Of a stretch of DNA of 64,000 nucleotides, positions 37,962-45,916 are shown in pieces (position 1 is the first letter of the stretch; each line of letters starts with the position of its first letter). Location of the stretch: assembly GCA_947165025.1 (NCBI GenBank), contig CAMUYQ010000007.1, positions 97,995 to 161,994 on the forward strand, written 5' to 3'. The notes beneath the pieces were generated by a model that searched no databases, was not told where the DNA came from, and saw nothing but the letters and a program-made list of their open reading frames with translations. The DNA comes from an uncultured Lachnospiraceae bacterium (GTDB lineage Bacteria > Bacillota > Clostridia > Lachnospirales > Lachnospiraceae). Position numbers and translations under genes: made by a program.

Positions 37962-38000
37962 AAACGATCCCTGCAAACTCATGTTTACGGGGATCGTTTT
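37962..38000 (+). terminator. Terminator after the MATE fusion gene
   Basis: AAACGATCCC pairs with GGGATCGTTT with an 18-bp loop, then TATG. It can also serve the convergent peptide gene. Confidence 0.7.
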
Positions 38001-38020
38001 ATGTTCCGGAAGAATGATCT

Positions 38021-38209
38021 TTATGCCCTGAGAATAACGCCGGGAGTCGTTTTTCTCTTTGACTGAGCAGCTTTCGCTTTGCCGGCCTGCTCGGGATCAT
38101 CCTTTTCACTCCACAGGCGTGAGCCTTCGCCCCATGCCTTACCCCATCCGGGAGCACCGCCTGTAACTGTTTCAAGTTGTTCCATATCGAGTTTCTTTAT
38201 TTCTGACAT
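38021..38209 (-). CDS. Double-glycine leader peptide precursor (bacteriocin-like)
   Basis: This 62-residue precursor opens with a double-glycine leader (MSEIKKLDMEQLETVTGG) that resembles class II bacteriocin and other peptidase-C39-processed leaders. The predicted 44-residue core starts APGWGKAWGEGSRLW and is basic at the end; it has no Cys. AAGGAGG precedes the ATG at 38209; an upstream ATG at 38248 is out of the leader pattern. No C39 transporter, immunity gene or modification enzyme is nearby; the convergent MATE fusion gene ends 60 bp away. It may be a bacteriocin, a signalling peptide or an orphan. Confidence 0.75.
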   Translation of the reverse strand: MSEIKKLDMEQLETVTGGAPGWGKAWGEGSRLWSEKDDPEQAGKAKAAQSKRKTTPGVILRA

Positions 38210-38277
38210 ATCGGACACCTCCTTTTTGCGGGATCGTTCAAACTGCAACTTAATTGCAGGGATATTCTTACACTGTT

Positions 38278-38311
38278 ATTATATCCCGACATATGTCACA
38301 CTACTGTCACA
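38278..38311 (-). promoter_or_regulatory. Peptide-gene promoter with 11-bp-spaced direct repeats
   Basis: TATAAT (38278-38283, minus strand) has no good -35 box. In its place two direct TGTCACA repeats (38294-38300 and 38305-38311, plus strand) lie one helical turn apart. That is the usual pattern for a response-regulator activated promoter, PhoB-box-like. The regulator is unknown. Confidence 0.55.
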
Positions 38312-38323
38312 CAAATAAATTCT

Positions 38324-38352
38324 TTGACGTATGCGGCCTTACTTGATATAAT
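38324..38352 (+). promoter_or_regulatory. Promoter of the tRNA-Gln/tRNA-Lys operon
   Basis: TTGACG (38324-38329), 17 bp, TATAAT (38347-38352), 30 bp before tRNA-Gln. Confidence 0.8.
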
Positions 38353-38382
38353 ACAGAAGTTGTTATAGCAGATATGAATTAT

Positions 38383-38454
38383 ACGGCTATAGCCAAGCGG
38401 TAAGGCACAGGATTTTGATTCCTGCATTCGCTGGTTCAAATCCAGCTAGCCGTG
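38383..38454 (+). tRNA. tRNA-Gln(UUG)
   Basis: The acceptor ACGGCTA/TAGCCGT, D arm GCC-AAGCGGTAA-GGC, anticodon stem CAGGA/TCCTG with loop TTTTGAT (anticodon TTG) and T arm GCTGG-TTCAAAT-CCAGC all pair. The discriminator is G. CCA is not encoded. Confidence 0.95.
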
Positions 38455-38457
38455 GAA

Positions 38458-38508
38458 TGCACGACGAGCCCCATCGACGTAGTCGATTTCAATGGGCGAG
38501 TCACCTTG
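38458..38508 (+). repeat. tRNA-linked repeat A, copy 1
   Basis: The element lies just after tRNA-Gln and runs TGCACGACGAGCC, then a hairpin (CCCAT and ATGGG around CGACGTAGTCG), then GCGAGTCACCTT. A close copy in the tRNA-Arg/tRNA-His spacer is at 53072-53120 on the other strand, with compensatory changes in the inner stem. Confidence 0.7.
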
Positions 38509-38554
38509 GCCCTTGCGCCGCTTGAGTGGGGACGGAAGTCCTCGAATTCAAAAT

Positions 38555-38627
38555 GGGATACTAGCTCAGTTGGTAGAGCACCTGACTTTTAATCAGGTTG
38601 TCGGGGGTTCGAATCCCCCGTGTCTCA
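38555..38627 (+). tRNA. tRNA-Lys(UUU)
   Basis: The acceptor GGGATAC/GTGTCTC (with G-U pairs), D arm GCTC-AGTTGGTA-GAGC, anticodon arm CCTGA-CTTTTAA-TCAGG (anticodon TTT) and T arm GGGGG-TTCGAAT-CCCCC are all present. The discriminator is A. Confidence 0.97.
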
Positions 38628-38664
38628 TGCAAAAAGGAGGGACCCACCGAAGGTGGGAGGAAAT
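38628..38664 (+). repeat. tRNA-linked repeat B, copy 1
   Basis: Directly after tRNA-Lys: TGCAAAAAGGAGGGA, then hairpin CCCACC-GAA-GGTGGG, then AGGAAATG. Two 42-bp copies occur beside tRNA-Arg (53122 and 53030, minus strand), there with CCCAC-GAA-GTGGG, one base pair shorter. Confidence 0.7.
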
Positions 38665-38675
38665 GATAACACAGA

Positions 38676-38705
38676 GCATCTACTTGCGGGTAGATGCATT
38701 TTTCA
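38676..38705 (+). terminator. Terminator of the tRNA-Gln/Lys operon
   Basis: GCATCTA, loop CTTGCGGG, TAGATGC, then ATTTTTC. Confidence 0.75.
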
Positions 38706-38750
38706 TGCCTTTTAAAGAAAATCATGGCAATGATTTTTGAGAAAAGATGT

Positions 38751-38756
38751 TATAAT
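38751..38756 (+). promoter_or_regulatory. Extended -10 promoter of the diguanylate cyclase gene
   Basis: TGTTATAAT is an extended -10 motif; no clear -35 box is seen. Confidence 0.45.
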
Positions 38757-38796
38757 ATACAGGAATAATATTGTTAACACTAAAGGAATAAGTGGT

Positions 38797-40131
38797 ATGA
38801 AAAAAGGGATATCCCTTCGAACGATCCATATATGGCTGATCATAACCATGATCATATGGTCAGGAACAGTGCTCATCGCATCGTTTCGCCTGACTAATAC
38901 TTTTTTGCAGCTGTCGTATGTGGAGGAAGAACATACGGAACTTCAGAAGGCGGCGCATGAACTGATGGATGCATCCGATTATCTGACGGAAAGTGTGCAG
39001 CGCTTTACATTAAACGGAGACAGACGTTTCCTCGAGCAGTATTTTACGGAGGCTTTCGAATCGAACAGACGTGAAGAAGCGATAGCCAAGATGGATGTTG
39101 ACGAGAAAACACATAAGGCATTGGAACAGCTCAAAGAAGCAATGTCTCATTCCGTGAAGCTCATGGATCAGGAATATTATGCCATGAAGCTGGTCATAGA
39201 TGCCAAAGGATATGGCGATTATCCGGAAATACTGGATACGATTGAACTCAGTAAAGAAGACATGGCACTTGCTCCGGAAGACAAGATCAGGCGTGCAACG
39301 GAGCTTGTGCTGAATGATGATTATTATGATCAGAAGGATAATATCAGGAAAGATATGCAGGAAAGCCTTAAAGAAGTAGATAAGCTGATGGCTGCCATAA
39401 AGGACGATGAGTTTGCGGTATTAAAACGTGAACTGAACTTTGTACGTATTGTTATTGTAATACAGGTTGTTTCTATTCTGATAATGGTAAGGCTGACGTC
39501 TCTTCTTGGGATTCATCCGGTATTAAAGGCTGTCGACAGGATCAAATCTGACAGTCCGATACCCGAAGTTGGAGCAAATGAGTTCAAATATCTGGCACAG
39601 GCTTATAACAAGATGTATGCGAAGTACAGATCGAGTCTTGAAAATCTGAATTACAAAGCATCTCACGACGAACTGACCGGTGCATATAACCGTGTGGGGT
39701 ATGAGATCCTGCTGTCGGGAATAGATCTGGAGACAACGTATATGATGCTTCTTGATGTTGATAACTTTAAGAGCATTAATGATACATACGGGCATGAGAC
39801 CGGAGATAAGGTTCTTGTCAAACTGGTTGAGGTACTCAACTGCATTTTCCGTGATGATGACTGCGTATGCCGTATCGGAGGAGATGAGTTTGTGGTGTTC
39901 ATGGTTCATTCATCCGGTATTCCACGCAGACTTATTGAATCCAAGATCAACCAGATAAATGAGGAATTGGAAAATACCGATGACGGACTTCCGCCGATCT
40001 CGATCAGCGTCGGGATAATAAACGGTAAGGATGCGACGGACAGGGCAACGCTGTTCGAAAAGACGGACGAAGCAATGTATGAATCAAAGAAAAGGGGAAA
40101 ACATACATATACTTTCTATAATGAAACCTGA
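38797..40131 (+). CDS. Membrane diguanylate cyclase (GGDEF)
   Basis: This 444-residue protein makes the second messenger c-di-GMP. An N-terminal helix (WLIITMIIWSGTVLIASF) and a second one near residue 225 flank a helical extracellular sensor with Glu/Lys-rich coiled segments. The C-terminal GGDEF domain starts at about 290 (ASHDELTGAYNR, MMLLDVDNFKSINDTYGH) with an intact RIGGDEFVVF active site and an RDDD inhibitory site five residues before it, so product inhibition is expected. The ATG at 38797 has AAGGA nine to ten bases upstream. Confidence 0.92.
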   Translation: MKKGISLRTIHIWLIITMIIWSGTVLIASFRLTNTFLQLSYVEEEHTELQKAAHELMDASDYLTESVQRFTLNGDRRFLEQYFTEAFESNRREEAIAKMDVDEKTHKALEQLKEAMSHSVKLMDQEYYAMKLVIDAKGYGDYPEILDTIELSKEDMALAPEDKIRRATELVLNDDYYDQKDNIRKDMQESLKEVDKLMAAIKDDEFAVLKRELNFVRIVIVIQVVSILIMVRLTSLLGIHPVLKAVDRIKSDSPIPEVGANEFKYLAQAYNKMYAKYRSSLENLNYKASHDELTGAYNRVGYEILLSGIDLETTYMMLLDVDNFKSINDTYGHETGDKVLVKLVEVLNCIFRDDDCVCRIGGDEFVVFMVHSSGIPRRLIESKINQINEELENTDDGLPPISISVGIINGKDATDRATLFEKTDEAMYESKKRGKHTYTFYNET

Positions 40132-40136
40132 GAAGG

Positions 40137-40171
40137 AAAACGCTGAAGCCTCAAGGGTTTCAGCGTTTTTT
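40137..40171. terminator. Bidirectional terminator
   Basis: AAACGCTGAA pairs with TTTCAGCGTTT and is followed by TTT; an A-run on the left makes it usable for the convergent SLC1 gene too. Confidence 0.8.
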
Positions 40172-40172
40172 C

Positions 40173-41816
40173 TTACGATCTGTACACTTCCATATCCAAC
40201 ATTTTCTCGCTCTTGGCAACAGCCAGACTCATGGCCACATCACCCGTACAGTTGCTCATGCAACGGAACATTCCGACAAGTGAATCTATTCCCATTACCA
40301 GTCCGATAGCCTCTGTAGGAACACCCAGCTGGGCAAGCAGAACGCTCAAGCATATAAGACCGGAACCGGGAATACCGGGGGCACCGATCGACAGAACTAC
40401 TATGGTAAAGACCATTCCCGCAAGTGATGCTTCTGTCAGCTGAACCCCGTAAATCTTTGCAAGCGAAAGCGCGAATACTGCCATGTAAACACATGTGCCG
40501 TCCATATTTAATGTGGCACCGAGCGGTATTGACAGGCTGTATATCTTTTGAGCCACACCCAGATTCTTGCAGGCATCCATGTTGACCGGGATAGACGCAC
40601 TGCTTGAGGCCATTGAGAATACCTGGAGCATTGTCTGTGGATATTTCTTCAAAAACGGGATCGGACTTATTCTTGCAACGCTCATCATGATGATGCAATA
40701 TATGATCATCTGACATAACAGTCCGACTACAAAGGTTGCAAATATTCCGAAAATCGATTTGATCGTATCGATCCCCATCTTCATCATCATGGAACATATG
40801 GAGCAGAAGATCGCAACCGGGAGAAAACGAATGAACATGCTCGTCAACTTCAGGAAAAGATCGTTGCTTGCTTCAAAAAAGGTTTTGACCATATCAGAAT
40901 ACCGGCCTATGGCTCCGGCTGATATACCGCACACTATTGCCAGAAAAATAAGCTGCAGCATATTCGATTCCAAAAAGGGCTGAACAAAGTCAGCCGGAAC
41001 AATGTTCACTATCATATCCTTGATGGAAACATCAACTTTTTGTGAAGTGATATTTTTTACCGCATCAGAAACAACCTCTGTGGGCAGCACGCCTCCCGGA
41101 CGGATCAGATCAAAAACACCTATCCCGACAAGTGCCGCTATGACAGTGGTGATAAGATACAGTGCCAGTATACGTCCTCCCACTTTTCCAAGTTCCCTGA
41201 CATCGGTAAAACGTACGATGCAGGATACTATCGAAAAGAAGACAACCGGCGCCACCACCATCTTCAGTCCGTTCATGTACATGGTCTTTACAGGCTCAAG
41301 TACGTAATCCGTGAGTATACTGTTAAATTCCGTAAAGCCGGATTTTGACAAAATATATCCGACGATCATGGCAAGAAACATTGCGCCAAGCGTCTGGATC
41401 AGGAACGACTGCTTTACCTTGGAGGTCGTGAAACTTATAATATTGACCCCGTGAGCACGTCTGTATTTGAGACTTTCAGCCATGGATCTTATAAGGATCG
41501 ATCCGATAATATTCTGCGCAGCAGCACTGCTTTCTTTACCCAACAACTGTTCTGCTTCGACGTGATCGACCAGATCGAATTGTTCTCCTTTGGAGGATAT
41601 CTCCGTATGTGTATTTCCAAAACGTTTTTTGATACGCACATGGATCATATCCTCCTTGGAATTAATGATGATGATCCTCGATACTTCTTCTGCCACAAGA
41701 CAGCCGTGTGTTACATCCTTCCCGTTGAGGCCGCACTCCTCAAGGCTTTCCTTTACAAATCCGACTATTCCCCCAATAGATGCGTTGTCGGCTTTGAACG
41801 ATCTCTTAATGTTCAT
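40173..41816 (-). CDS. SLC1-family (dicarboxylate/amino acid:cation) symporter with degenerate RsbW-like N-terminal domain
   Basis: This 547-residue protein has a soluble N-terminal domain (residues 1-130) ahead of a full SLC1 transporter. Transporter motifs are SSSASIPVNMDACKNLG, the NMDGTCVYMAVFA sodium/substrate motif and the second hairpin IGAPGIPGSGL. The N-terminal domain aligns with the ATPase at the end of the MATE fusion: AEEVSRIIIINS replaces TEELAGNIIRHG (Asn to Ile48), SSKGEQFDL replaces DDGVPFNP (both Asp lost), and AQNIIGSILIRSMAES matches HNIGLHLVSRISRSM. It probably cannot bind ATP but may still bind a partner. It follows the NRPS-like gene by 22 bp, so they are cotranscribed. 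Confidence 0.88.
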   Translation of the reverse strand: MNIKRSFKADNASIGGIVGFVKESLEECGLNGKDVTHGCLVAEEVSRIIIINSKEDMIHVRIKKRFGNTHTEISSKGEQFDLVDHVEAEQLLGKESSAAAQNIIGSILIRSMAESLKYRRAHGVNIISFTTSKVKQSFLIQTLGAMFLAMIVGYILSKSGFTEFNSILTDYVLEPVKTMYMNGLKMVVAPVVFFSIVSCIVRFTDVRELGKVGGRILALYLITTVIAALVGIGVFDLIRPGGVLPTEVVSDAVKNITSQKVDVSIKDMIVNIVPADFVQPFLESNMLQLIFLAIVCGISAGAIGRYSDMVKTFFEASNDLFLKLTSMFIRFLPVAIFCSICSMMMKMGIDTIKSIFGIFATFVVGLLCQMIIYCIIMMSVARISPIPFLKKYPQTMLQVFSMASSSASIPVNMDACKNLGVAQKIYSLSIPLGATLNMDGTCVYMAVFALSLAKIYGVQLTEASLAGMVFTIVVLSIGAPGIPGSGLICLSVLLAQLGVPTEAIGLVMGIDSLVGMFRCMSNCTGDVAMSLAVAKSEKMLDMEVYRS

Positions 41817-41838
41817 TTTTTTCCTCTTTCCCTTTGCT

Positions 41839-44778
41839 TTATATGATCACGGTATCTTCTTCTGAGTTCATCAAACGATCGAGCAGTTCAGTGAATGTAT
41901 CCACCGTACGCTTAATCTTTTCCTCCGAATAAAGAGCCTGATTGAACATAAGGTACGGGACGATACCTTCAGTCGTCTCGATTATCTGGAATGCCAGGCT
42001 TCTTGAGTTGACCGGCGCATTGCTCGTAACATTCAGCCTTGTTCCACCGATCGATCCCATATCCCTGGTGCTCATGATCTCGGAAGTCTCATAGCATACG
42101 ATAAGCGTATCATGTTCAAATACGTTGTCCTGCTTAATGCTCCACTCGTAGGAACAGTGGGCGAGCATGGCATTGGACTTATCCGAGAGCATCCTGAAAA
42201 AAACTCCTGCTGTCATACCTTTTTTTATTTCAATACCGATCGTTATATAGCGGAAGAGACAGCCAAATGCGTTCTTTTTTATCTCATCTGTCCTGTCGTG
42301 GAATATCCAGTCCGCCATGACCTGATCTTTCTTTTCAATGGCATTTATTCCGAGAAGACCGACTGCGGTAAACAAAAGGTTTCTGGACAGATGATGCTTC
42401 TTCTCAAAGGCGTCCATTTCCTCCAGCGAAACCGTCCGGTTAAGCGGCAAAAGAGTACGTCCTGAAGGGCGGTTGCCGGTATCCGGAACAAGGTTTACGC
42501 ACCAGTCCCTGTTGCCGTAGGCTTCTTCAATGAACGACCTGTCTTCCCTGTATCGTTTTCCTTCCCGCATTTCCTCTTCATTATGCAGATAAGCATAATA
42601 TGTATCAAGCGGAAGTTCTTCACCGTTCCAGGCCCTTACAATATCTTCATTAAGAAGATGCATGCCTGTTCCGTCAGTCATGATATGGTGTATTTCCCAG
42701 AACAGATAGACTGCTTCCTCTGTCTGATAGATCCCGGCATGGATAAGCGGTTCACCGATCATCATAAACGGGTGCATAAGGTTTTCCGAAAGTTCTTTGA
42801 ATTCCGCTTCCTTGATTTTCACCGGGGATATTTGCAGCTTTTTATCCGGTGCTATGCGCTGAACAAGAGATCCTTCTTCATTGAATTCAAACACCGTGTA
42901 TAATGCTGTCCTGTTAGCCAGAGCTTTATTAACTGCATTGCACAGACGGTCCGTATCAATATCTTTTGCAAAACGGTACAGACGCGGCAGATTCCACATG
43001 ATCGTATGCGGAGAGAAAATGCAATAATCAAATATTGATATCTGGTTGGGTGTAAGCGGATGAACCTTCCGGCGTTCCTTCTCTTCGGTTTTTGCCACGT
43101 CCACAGGCTGTTTTCCTGCTTCACGCGCCTCGTACAGTTCCGCGATTCTCTCAGGGGTACAACCCTCAAAAATATCCGAAGCAAGCAGACCCGGCAGATT
43201 TGCCTCTGATAATACGCGCATCGATCCGAGAGAATCACCGCCGAGATGATAGAAATTGTCATGAATACCGATATCATCAATTGACAGAGCCTTCTCAAAG
43301 GCATCACATAAGATACGCTCCGTTTCAGTACGCGGAGCTTCATATTCGGCACGCTCTGCTTTGGGTTCCGGCTTGGGAAGAGCCCTTCTGTTCATTTTTC
43401 CGTTTGGAAGAACAGGAATCTCGTCTACCTTAATGAAATACGAAGGTATCATATAGTAAGGAAGAAACTGTTCCATTTCGCTGCGGACCTTCATTTCGTC
43501 AAAGGTGATATCCGCAGTGTAATACAGGCAGACAAAAGCATGTACCTGCTCTTCAAAGCCTCTTGCGGCACACCAGTCAACGCCGAGAACCTTCTTTCCT
43601 ACAGCTTCGATCTCTGCAGGTTCTATGCGGTTGCCGTTGATCTTTATCATGTCCGTGTTCCGGCCAAGGAGTACGAGATTTCCGTCAGGAAGCTTTTTAC
43701 CTATATCTCCTGAGTGATACCTGCCGTTGACAAGTGCTTTTTCTGTCTGTTCGGGCAGGTTGATATATCCGCGGAAGAACGGATCCTCAACAGTGATCTC
43801 TCCCTCCTCTGTATCCGGAACTTCATTACCGTCCTCATCAAGGATCTTTACGTTTATCTGATCGATATTAGGCTTTCCTACCGGACATTCATCGTATTTT
43901 TTGTCGATGATAAACTCAGCAACCGGAAAGCTTGTTTCACTCATAGCGTACGCGTTTACAAGTTCCGGACCTTCGATATAATATCCGTTTGCAGGTTCAC
44001 TGCTGATCTGTATCTGACGGATGTCGGCCCCGGGGTCACCTATAAGCCGCAGCAGTGAAGGGGATGCCAGAAGAACAGAAATACGGTTACTTTTAAGATA
44101 CTGCTTTAAAACCAGCGGATTTTTTATAATGCTGTACGGAACTACAAACATATGGCAGCCCTCATACAGAGTAATGATAAAACGTCTTATGGATGCGTTA
44201 AAATTTAACGGTGTGATAAGGGATAACCTGTCCGATTCACGAAGTCTGGGCTTTCCGTCTCTTCTGTCATTTGATGCTGCCCTGATCAGCTTGATGCTTC
44301 CGTACTCGTGAAGGACACCTTTCGGATTGCCCGTGGTTCCCGAAGTATATATAGCAAAGGCTGCGTCATGTATGTCGGTATGCTCATACCCCGGTAAGGC
44401 ATCCGTCTTAAGGATCTCATTCCACGTATTGATGTCGATCACTTCCTTGCAGCCGCAGTCCTTTTTGATAAAGGCGATACGCTCAGGCGGATAATTGTCT
44501 TCAACCAACGTGAATGCAGCTCCGGCCTTCCAGACTCCCAGTATGGATAAAAGCGCCATTCCGCCCCTCGGCATACAGATAAGTACAAAATCCTCCCTGC
44601 CGATCCCTTTGGCGTGAAGCCATCCATATATCCTTCCGGACAGTTCATCAGCCTTGCGTCTGCTTATCCCGCGCGGGTGACGCTCGTCAGTCAGTATCAA
44701 AGCATTGGGGTTGTTAGCCACGCTTTTTGACCACGCGTCCATGATATACTCATTTTGTTCAAGAAATGACAGATCCAT
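41839..44778 (-). CDS. NRPS-like enzyme: adenylation, carrier and condensation domains
   Basis: This 979-residue protein has the order A-T-C with no thioesterase or reductase. The A domain (1 to about 470) has IYTSGTTGNPKG at 143-154, NAYAMSET, GRYHSGDIG and KINGNRIEPAEIE; the Lys near its end is in NGKMNRRALP. The carrier domain has DNFYHLGGDSLGSM, with the Ser that takes phosphopantetheine. The C domain holds an intact HHIMTDG motif. A start-to-finish A-T-C unit can load one amino acid and condense or transfer it. No phosphopantetheinyl transferase is in the window. AGGAGG precedes the ATG, and the SLC1 fusion follows. Confidence 0.9.
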   Translation of the reverse strand: MDLSFLEQNEYIMDAWSKSVANNPNALILTDERHPRGISRRKADELSGRIYGWLHAKGIGREDFVLICMPRGGMALLSILGVWKAGAAFTLVEDNYPPERIAFIKKDCGCKEVIDINTWNEILKTDALPGYEHTDIHDAAFAIYTSGTTGNPKGVLHEYGSIKLIRAASNDRRDGKPRLRESDRLSLITPLNFNASIRRFIITLYEGCHMFVVPYSIIKNPLVLKQYLKSNRISVLLASPSLLRLIGDPGADIRQIQISSEPANGYYIEGPELVNAYAMSETSFPVAEFIIDKKYDECPVGKPNIDQINVKILDEDGNEVPDTEEGEITVEDPFFRGYINLPEQTEKALVNGRYHSGDIGKKLPDGNLVLLGRNTDMIKINGNRIEPAEIEAVGKKVLGVDWCAARGFEEQVHAFVCLYYTADITFDEMKVRSEMEQFLPYYMIPSYFIKVDEIPVLPNGKMNRRALPKPEPKAERAEYEAPRTETERILCDAFEKALSIDDIGIHDNFYHLGGDSLGSMRVLSEANLPGLLASDIFEGCTPERIAELYEAREAGKQPVDVAKTEEKERRKVHPLTPNQISIFDYCIFSPHTIMWNLPRLYRFAKDIDTDRLCNAVNKALANRTALYTVFEFNEEGSLVQRIAPDKKLQISPVKIKEAEFKELSENLMHPFMMIGEPLIHAGIYQTEEAVYLFWEIHHIMTDGTGMHLLNEDIVRAWNGEELPLDTYYAYLHNEEEMREGKRYREDRSFIEEAYGNRDWCVNLVPDTGNRPSGRTLLPLNRTVSLEEMDAFEKKHHLSRNLLFTAVGLLGINAIEKKDQVMADWIFHDRTDEIKKNAFGCLFRYITIGIEIKKGMTAGVFFRMLSDKSNAMLAHCSYEWSIKQDNVFEHDTLIVCYETSEIMSTRDMGSIGGTRLNVTSNAPVNSRSLAFQIIETTEGIVPYLMFNQALYSEEKIKRTVDTFTELLDRLMNSEEDTVII

Positions 44779-44875
44779 ATGTCAGTCCTCCTGTTTCTTT
44801 TTCTTAAATTCCCAACTTGAGTAGTTTATCACATATGGTCGGGTTTGTCGCATTTTTCGCAAAAAAAGACCGGCG

Positions 44876-44911
44876 CAAAACAAAACCCCGCAAGCACATG
44901 TGCTTACGGGG
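44876..44911 (-). terminator. Terminator of the sugar operon
   Basis: CCCCG-T-AAGCACATGTGCTT-G-CGGGG forms a long stem on the minus strand, then TTTTGTTTT. Confidence 0.85.
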
Positions 44912-44925
44912 AAAATCCTTTCGTT

Positions 44926-45915
44926 CTAACGCCTTGTTCTGATAAGCTCTTCTATCTCATCTTTCTCCGGCATTACATAAAGCGCGCCTCTTCTGGTCGT
45001 TATAATGGATGCTGCCGCGTTCGCAAAGATCAGCATTTTCTCAAGATCGTCCGCAGTAAGATCATCAAGCCCCTTTTGGCATATATCGTGAAGAATGCAT
45101 CCGTTAAATGTATCGCCTGCGCCGGTCGTCTCGATCGTATCTTCCTGCAGGAACGGATCGGCACTTGCCATCACGTAATCCGAAGACGAAGCATCCTTCC
45201 TGTAAAAAGCCATGCTGCCGTTCTTTCCGAGTGATACGGTCACAAGACGAGTCGGGTATCTGTTCAATATCCACTTAACACCGTCAGCATAGTCGTCCGT
45301 TCCGGTCAGCCATTGTATCTCATTATCGGATATCTTGAGGATATCACAATACTCGAGTCCTTTTAATACCTGTTCTCTGGCCTCATCCATGCTGTCCCAC
45401 AACGGCTCTCTTATATTCGGATCAAACGATATGAGCGCTTTTGCCGCCTTTGCCTGTTCAAGTGCAAACAGCGTTGCAGCCCTTACGACCGGATGAGTCA
45501 TCGACAAAGTCCCGAAGTGAAATATCTTCGAATTCCTGATCATGTCCGCATCAACTTCATCTTTATCAAGCATCATGTCCGCGCCCGGATTCCTGTAGAA
45601 GGAAAAATCACGGTCGCCGTCTTCAAATGTTTTGACAAAAGCAAGCGTCGTGCGAACGTCCTTGTCAATAACAAGTCCTTTGGTGTCGATCCCGACCTCT
45701 TCAAGAACACTCTTTAATTCGTGGCCGAAAATATCATCGCCCACTTTTCCTATAAAACCGACTCTGTGGCCGAGCTTTTTAAGCATCGACAGAACATTAC
45801 ACGGAGCTCCTCCGGGGTTGGCTTCATACAGCACATTTCCCTGGCCGCTTCTTCCGTTATCTGTCATATCGATCAGCAGTTCTCCGAGAGCTGCCACATC
45901 GTATCCACGTTCCAT
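44926..45915 (-). CDS. PfkB-family fructokinase
   Basis: This 329-residue sugar kinase has the PfkB signatures GGAPCNVLSMLKKLG (N-terminal) and TTGAGDTFNGCILHD with the catalytic Asp and anion hole. The best match in family terms is bacterial fructokinase (EANPGGAPCN, FRNPGADM-like YRNPGADMML). The ATG at 45915 has GGAGG and lies one base after the AGE-family gene, so the two are translated together. With that neighbour the likely job is to make fructose 6-phosphate. Confidence 0.9.
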   Translation of the reverse strand: MERGYDVAALGELLIDMTDNGRSGQGNVLYEANPGGAPCNVLSMLKKLGHRVGFIGKVGDDIFGHELKSVLEEVGIDTKGLVIDKDVRTTLAFVKTFEDGDRDFSFYRNPGADMMLDKDEVDADMIRNSKIFHFGTLSMTHPVVRAATLFALEQAKAAKALISFDPNIREPLWDSMDEAREQVLKGLEYCDILKISDNEIQWLTGTDDYADGVKWILNRYPTRLVTVSLGKNGSMAFYRKDASSSDYVMASADPFLQEDTIETTGAGDTFNGCILHDICQKGLDDLTADDLEKMLIFANAAASIITTRRGALYVMPEKDEIEELIRTRR

Positions 45916-45916
45916 T

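Noticed and set aside
38492..38740. Protein-coding ORF across tRNA-Lys
   Set aside because: It reads through the tRNA-Lys gene and a terminator, with no ribosome site.
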